NCBI GenBank assembly: GCA_024689465.1
Contig: JAILDL010000013.1
Span: 1-64,000 of the forward strand
Source of the DNA: Lachnospiraceae bacterium
GTDB lineage: Bacteria; Bacillota; Clostridia; Lachnospirales; Lachnospiraceae
DNA length: 64,000 bases
Direction of reading: 5' to 3'
Below, one piece after another: positions 61,715 through 64,000 of this stretch. A program made the translations under genes and the position numbers. The notes below the pieces were generated by a model. The model was not told where the DNA came from, made no database searches, and was given only the letters and a program-made list of their open reading frames with translations. Every line of letters begins with the position of its first letter. Position 1 is the stretch's first letter.

Positions 61715-64000
61715 ATGAATCAAACCTATACTTGGAACGATTATGGAAAGAAAAGCCCCTTTGCAAGCTTCCTGCCGGGAATCGCAGGAGAAAAGGGAAT
61801 CCCCATCTGGTGCTACTACGTAAACAGAGGGCAGGCAGTGGTCAGCTTCGGCTCCAACCATAAGGACCATGCCATCATGGAGTTTTATCCTGCCCATGTA
61901 GCTTATCAGAATGTCAAGCGGACCGGCTTTCGTACCTTTATAAAGGAAAACGGAATGGTCACAGAGCCCTTCATGAAGGAGAAGGTATCCCATGCCATGG
62001 AGATCGGCATGAACCACCTGACCCTTCGGGAGGAAAACAGGGAAAACGCCTTACAGACAGAGGTTACCTATTATACCCTTCCCAATGAGCGGATCGGAGC
62101 ACTGGTACGAAAGGTGACCATCACCAACCTGGGGGAAGAAAGACGCAGCCTGGAGATCTTGGATGGTATGCCTGCTGTGATCTGCTACGGCGTCAGCCAG
62201 GATAACATGAAGAACATGACCCAGACCGCCAAGGCCTGGATGCAGGCGGAGGATACCCGGACCGGAGTTCCTTATTTCCGCGTGCGGGCATCCATCGAGG
62301 ATACCATCGATGTAACCGAGGTAAAGGGCGGAAACTTTGCCTTTGCCATGGATGAGACCGGACGGATGCTCTCTGCGATCACCGATCCCAAGGTAGTCTT
62401 TGCCTATGACAATTCTCTGGGAGAGGCAGCAGGCTTTGAAGAGAAGGACTTAGCAGAGCTCCTTTCCGAAAAGCAGAATGCATCCAACCTCCTTCCCTGT
62501 GCCTTCTTTGGAACTACGCTGATCCTGGAAAAGGGAGAGAGCAGGACCTTCTACGAGCTGATCGGGCAGGTGGAAGATAAGGAGACACTGCAGCACTTCC
62601 TGGAGAAAGGGCTCACCCCTTCCTTCTTCGAAGAAAAGGAGCAGGAAGCAAAGGATTTGGCAGAGGAGCTGACCGGGGACATGGAGACCCATACTGCGCA
62701 TCCTGTTTTCGATGCCTACAGTACCTACACCTATATGGACAATCTGCTGCGCGGCGGAAAGCCCATCCTCCTTGGAAAGAACAAGGTGTTCTATTGCTAT
62801 TCTCGTAAGCACGGGGACCTGGAGCGGGATTACAACTATTTTGCCATGCTGCCGGAATATTATTCTCAGGGCAACGGCAACTTCCGGGATGTAAACCAGA
62901 ACCGTCGCTGCGATATCTTCTTCCATCCCTTCATTGGGCGGGAGAATATACGGATGTTCTACAACCTGATCCAGATGGATGGTTACAACCCGCTGCTCAT
63001 TGAAAAACAGACATACTTCCTAAAGGAAGAGGAGTCCTTTACACCGGGGGCTCTCTTAATGGACCTGGAAAAGCAGATGGGAAGCCTGGAAAAGGCTCTG
63101 CCTGTTTTTGAAGAGACCATGGAGAAAGCACAGAGCCGGGTAAGCGCTTCCTTTGGAGAAGGCTACTGGACCGACCACTGGACCTACAACCTGGATCTGA
63201 TAAAGGAATATCTGGATCTCTTCCCGGAACAGGAAGAGGCCATGCTCTATGAAGAGACCTACAGCTACTTTAAGGCAGGGGCTCTCATCAATCCCCGCTT
63301 TAAGAGATATGTAAAGACAGCCCGTGGCATCCGGCAGTATCGTGCACTGGATCAGAACGCCATGCGAAAGGATCCGGAGAAGCTGGTAAAGAACAGCAAG
63401 GGAAAGATCCAGAAGAGCACCCTGATGGAAAAACTGATCCTGCTCGGGACCATGAAGTTTACAGCCCTGGATCCCTATGGTATGGGCATTGAGATGGAGG
63501 GCGGAAAACCCGGTTGGTATGATGCCTTAAACGGTCTGCCCGGTATGTTGGGAAGCTCGGTGAACGAACTGTGTGAACTGGCACGAAGCCTGGACTATAC
63601 CATCGATGCCTTAAAACGCTTCCCCAGAGCAGTAAAGCTTTTTGCAGAGTTTGCGGATTTCTTTGAAGAGATCCGGAGCATTGCCATGACCCATGAACAG
63701 GCCATGGAAGGGTGCGGCGAGAAGCTGGATTTCTGGAATGCGATCAACGATAAAAAGGAAGCTTACAGAAAGCTGGTATACAACGGGGTATCCGGAGAAG
63801 TCAAAGACCTGTTTGCGGAAGAGATCCTGGCGGGACTTTGCTGCTTCAGAAGGATCGTGGGCATGGGCATCCGGAAAGCCATAAAGCATTCCAACGGGAT
63901 CTGTCCTTCCTACTATTACTACGATGTAACGGATTTTGCAGAGAAGGGAGAGGAGATCATCCCGCTGCATTTTGTACAGAGAAACATTCCCTATTTCCTG
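61715..64000 (+). CDS. Large phosphorylase-like protein (clan GH-Q type), 3' end outside window
   Basis: The frame from ATG 61715 is open to the last base (762 codons), so the C-terminus is missing. AGGAG precedes the start. An N-terminal beta-sandwich region (FLPGIAGEKGIPIWCYYVNR, then EVTYYTLPNERIGALVRKVT) is followed by a helical barrel with GNFRDVNQNRRCDIFF near residue 395. GGKPGWYDALNGLPGMLG near residue 600 has an Asp placed like the catalytic Asp of GH94 (WYDAL compared with WNDAL). Such ~1100-residue proteins include 1,2-beta-oligoglucan and beta-1,3-oligoglucan (GH161) phosphorylases. Pairing with a laminaribiose-type enzyme favours a beta-1,3-oligoglucan phosphorylase, but the family cannot be fixed by eye. 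Confidence 0.7.
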   Translation, partial: MNQTYTWNDYGKKSPFASFLPGIAGEKGIPIWCYYVNRGQAVVSFGSNHKDHAIMEFYPAHVAYQNVKRTGFRTFIKENGMVTEPFMKEKVSHAMEIGMNHLTLREENRENALQTEVTYYTLPNERIGALVRKVTITNLGEERRSLEILDGMPAVICYGVSQDNMKNMTQTAKAWMQAEDTRTGVPYFRVRASIEDTIDVTEVKGGNFAFAMDETGRMLSAITDPKVVFAYDNSLGEAAGFEEKDLAELLSEKQNASNLLPCAFFGTTLILEKGESRTFYELIGQVEDKETLQHFLEKGLTPSFFEEKEQEAKDLAEELTGDMETHTAHPVFDAYSTYTYMDNLLRGGKPILLGKNKVFYCYSRKHGDLERDYNYFAMLPEYYSQGNGNFRDVNQNRRCDIFFHPFIGRENIRMFYNLIQMDGYNPLLIEKQTYFLKEEESFTPGALLMDLEKQMGSLEKALPVFEETMEKAQSRVSASFGEGYWTDHWTYNLDLIKEYLDLFPEQEEAMLYEETYSYFKAGALINPRFKRYVKTARGIRQYRALDQNAMRKDPEKLVKNSKGKIQKSTLMEKLILLGTMKFTALDPYGMGIEMEGGKPGWYDALNGLPGMLGSSVNELCELARSLDYTIDALKRFPRAVKLFAEFADFFEEIRSIAMTHEQAMEGCGEKLDFWNAINDKKEAYRKLVYNGVSGEVKDLFAEEILAGLCCFRRIVGMGIRKAIKHSNGICPSYYYYDVTDFAEKGEEIIPLHFVQRNIPYFL

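Overview
The window looks like the chromosome of a gut-type Firmicute of the Lachnospiraceae / Clostridium cluster XIVa kind. The evidence is the gene order dxs-tlyA-nadK-argR-recN, the run yicC-remA-gmk-rpoZ-rimO-pgsA-cinA-recA-recX-rny, strong AGGAGG ribosome sites, sigma-A type promoters, and many carbohydrate-utilisation loci with CUT1-type ABC transporters and YesN/AraC-type regulators. No rRNA, tRNA, CRISPR array, transposase or prophage gene is visible. The species cannot be named from the sequence alone.

Region 1 (1-22.5 kb) is conserved core: isoprenoid, NAD and arginine control, DNA repair (recN, recA, recX), glycogen synthase, a MOP-family flippase, an EAL phosphodiesterase with a degenerate GGDEF domain, the ribosome rescue factor RqcH, guanylate kinase, RNA polymerase omega, RimO, phosphatidylglycerophosphate synthase, CinA and RNase Y. 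recA has a clear promoter and a Gram-positive LexA box.

Region 2 (22.5-33 kb) is a rhamnogalacturonan oligosaccharide locus. A GH112 phosphorylase and a GH105 unsaturated rhamnogalacturonyl hydrolase face an AraC regulator, and an oligosaccharide ABC transporter (two permeases and a lipoprotein) follows. A direct-repeat operator overlaps the -35 position of the GH105-GH112 promoter. An iron alcohol dehydrogenase, a Nudix hydrolase and a convergent DAHP synthase come next; a nested set of inverted repeats lies between the last two.

Region 3 (34.7-42.8 kb) holds a GH51 arabinofuranosidase. It is followed by a tightly packed set: a membrane diguanylate cyclase, a GH1 beta-glucosidase, a cysteine desulfurase-like protein and an SGNH esterase. 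A very small unannotated locus at 41.53-41.90 kb follows. I read it as a type I toxin-antitoxin system: a 33-residue membrane peptide with a near-perfect promoter, a convergent antisense RNA with its own promoter and terminator, and complementary 5' and 3' ends of the toxin mRNA. This is the most interesting observation in the window.

Region 4 (42.8-56.5 kb) carries a polar amino-acid ABC transporter, a Nif11-like orphan small protein and a GH20-type enzyme. It then has an isomaltooligosaccharide/dextran locus: a two-component system, a CUT1 transporter, a GH66 enzyme without signal peptide, and a GH13 oligo-1,6-glucosidase.

Region 5 (56.5-64 kb) has a nitroreductase and then a three-gene run: an uncharacterised right-handed beta-helix protein, a laminaribiose-phosphorylase-like GH94 enzyme, and a second large phosphorylase-like protein that runs off the window. 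I infer beta-1,3-glucan oligosaccharide phosphorolysis.
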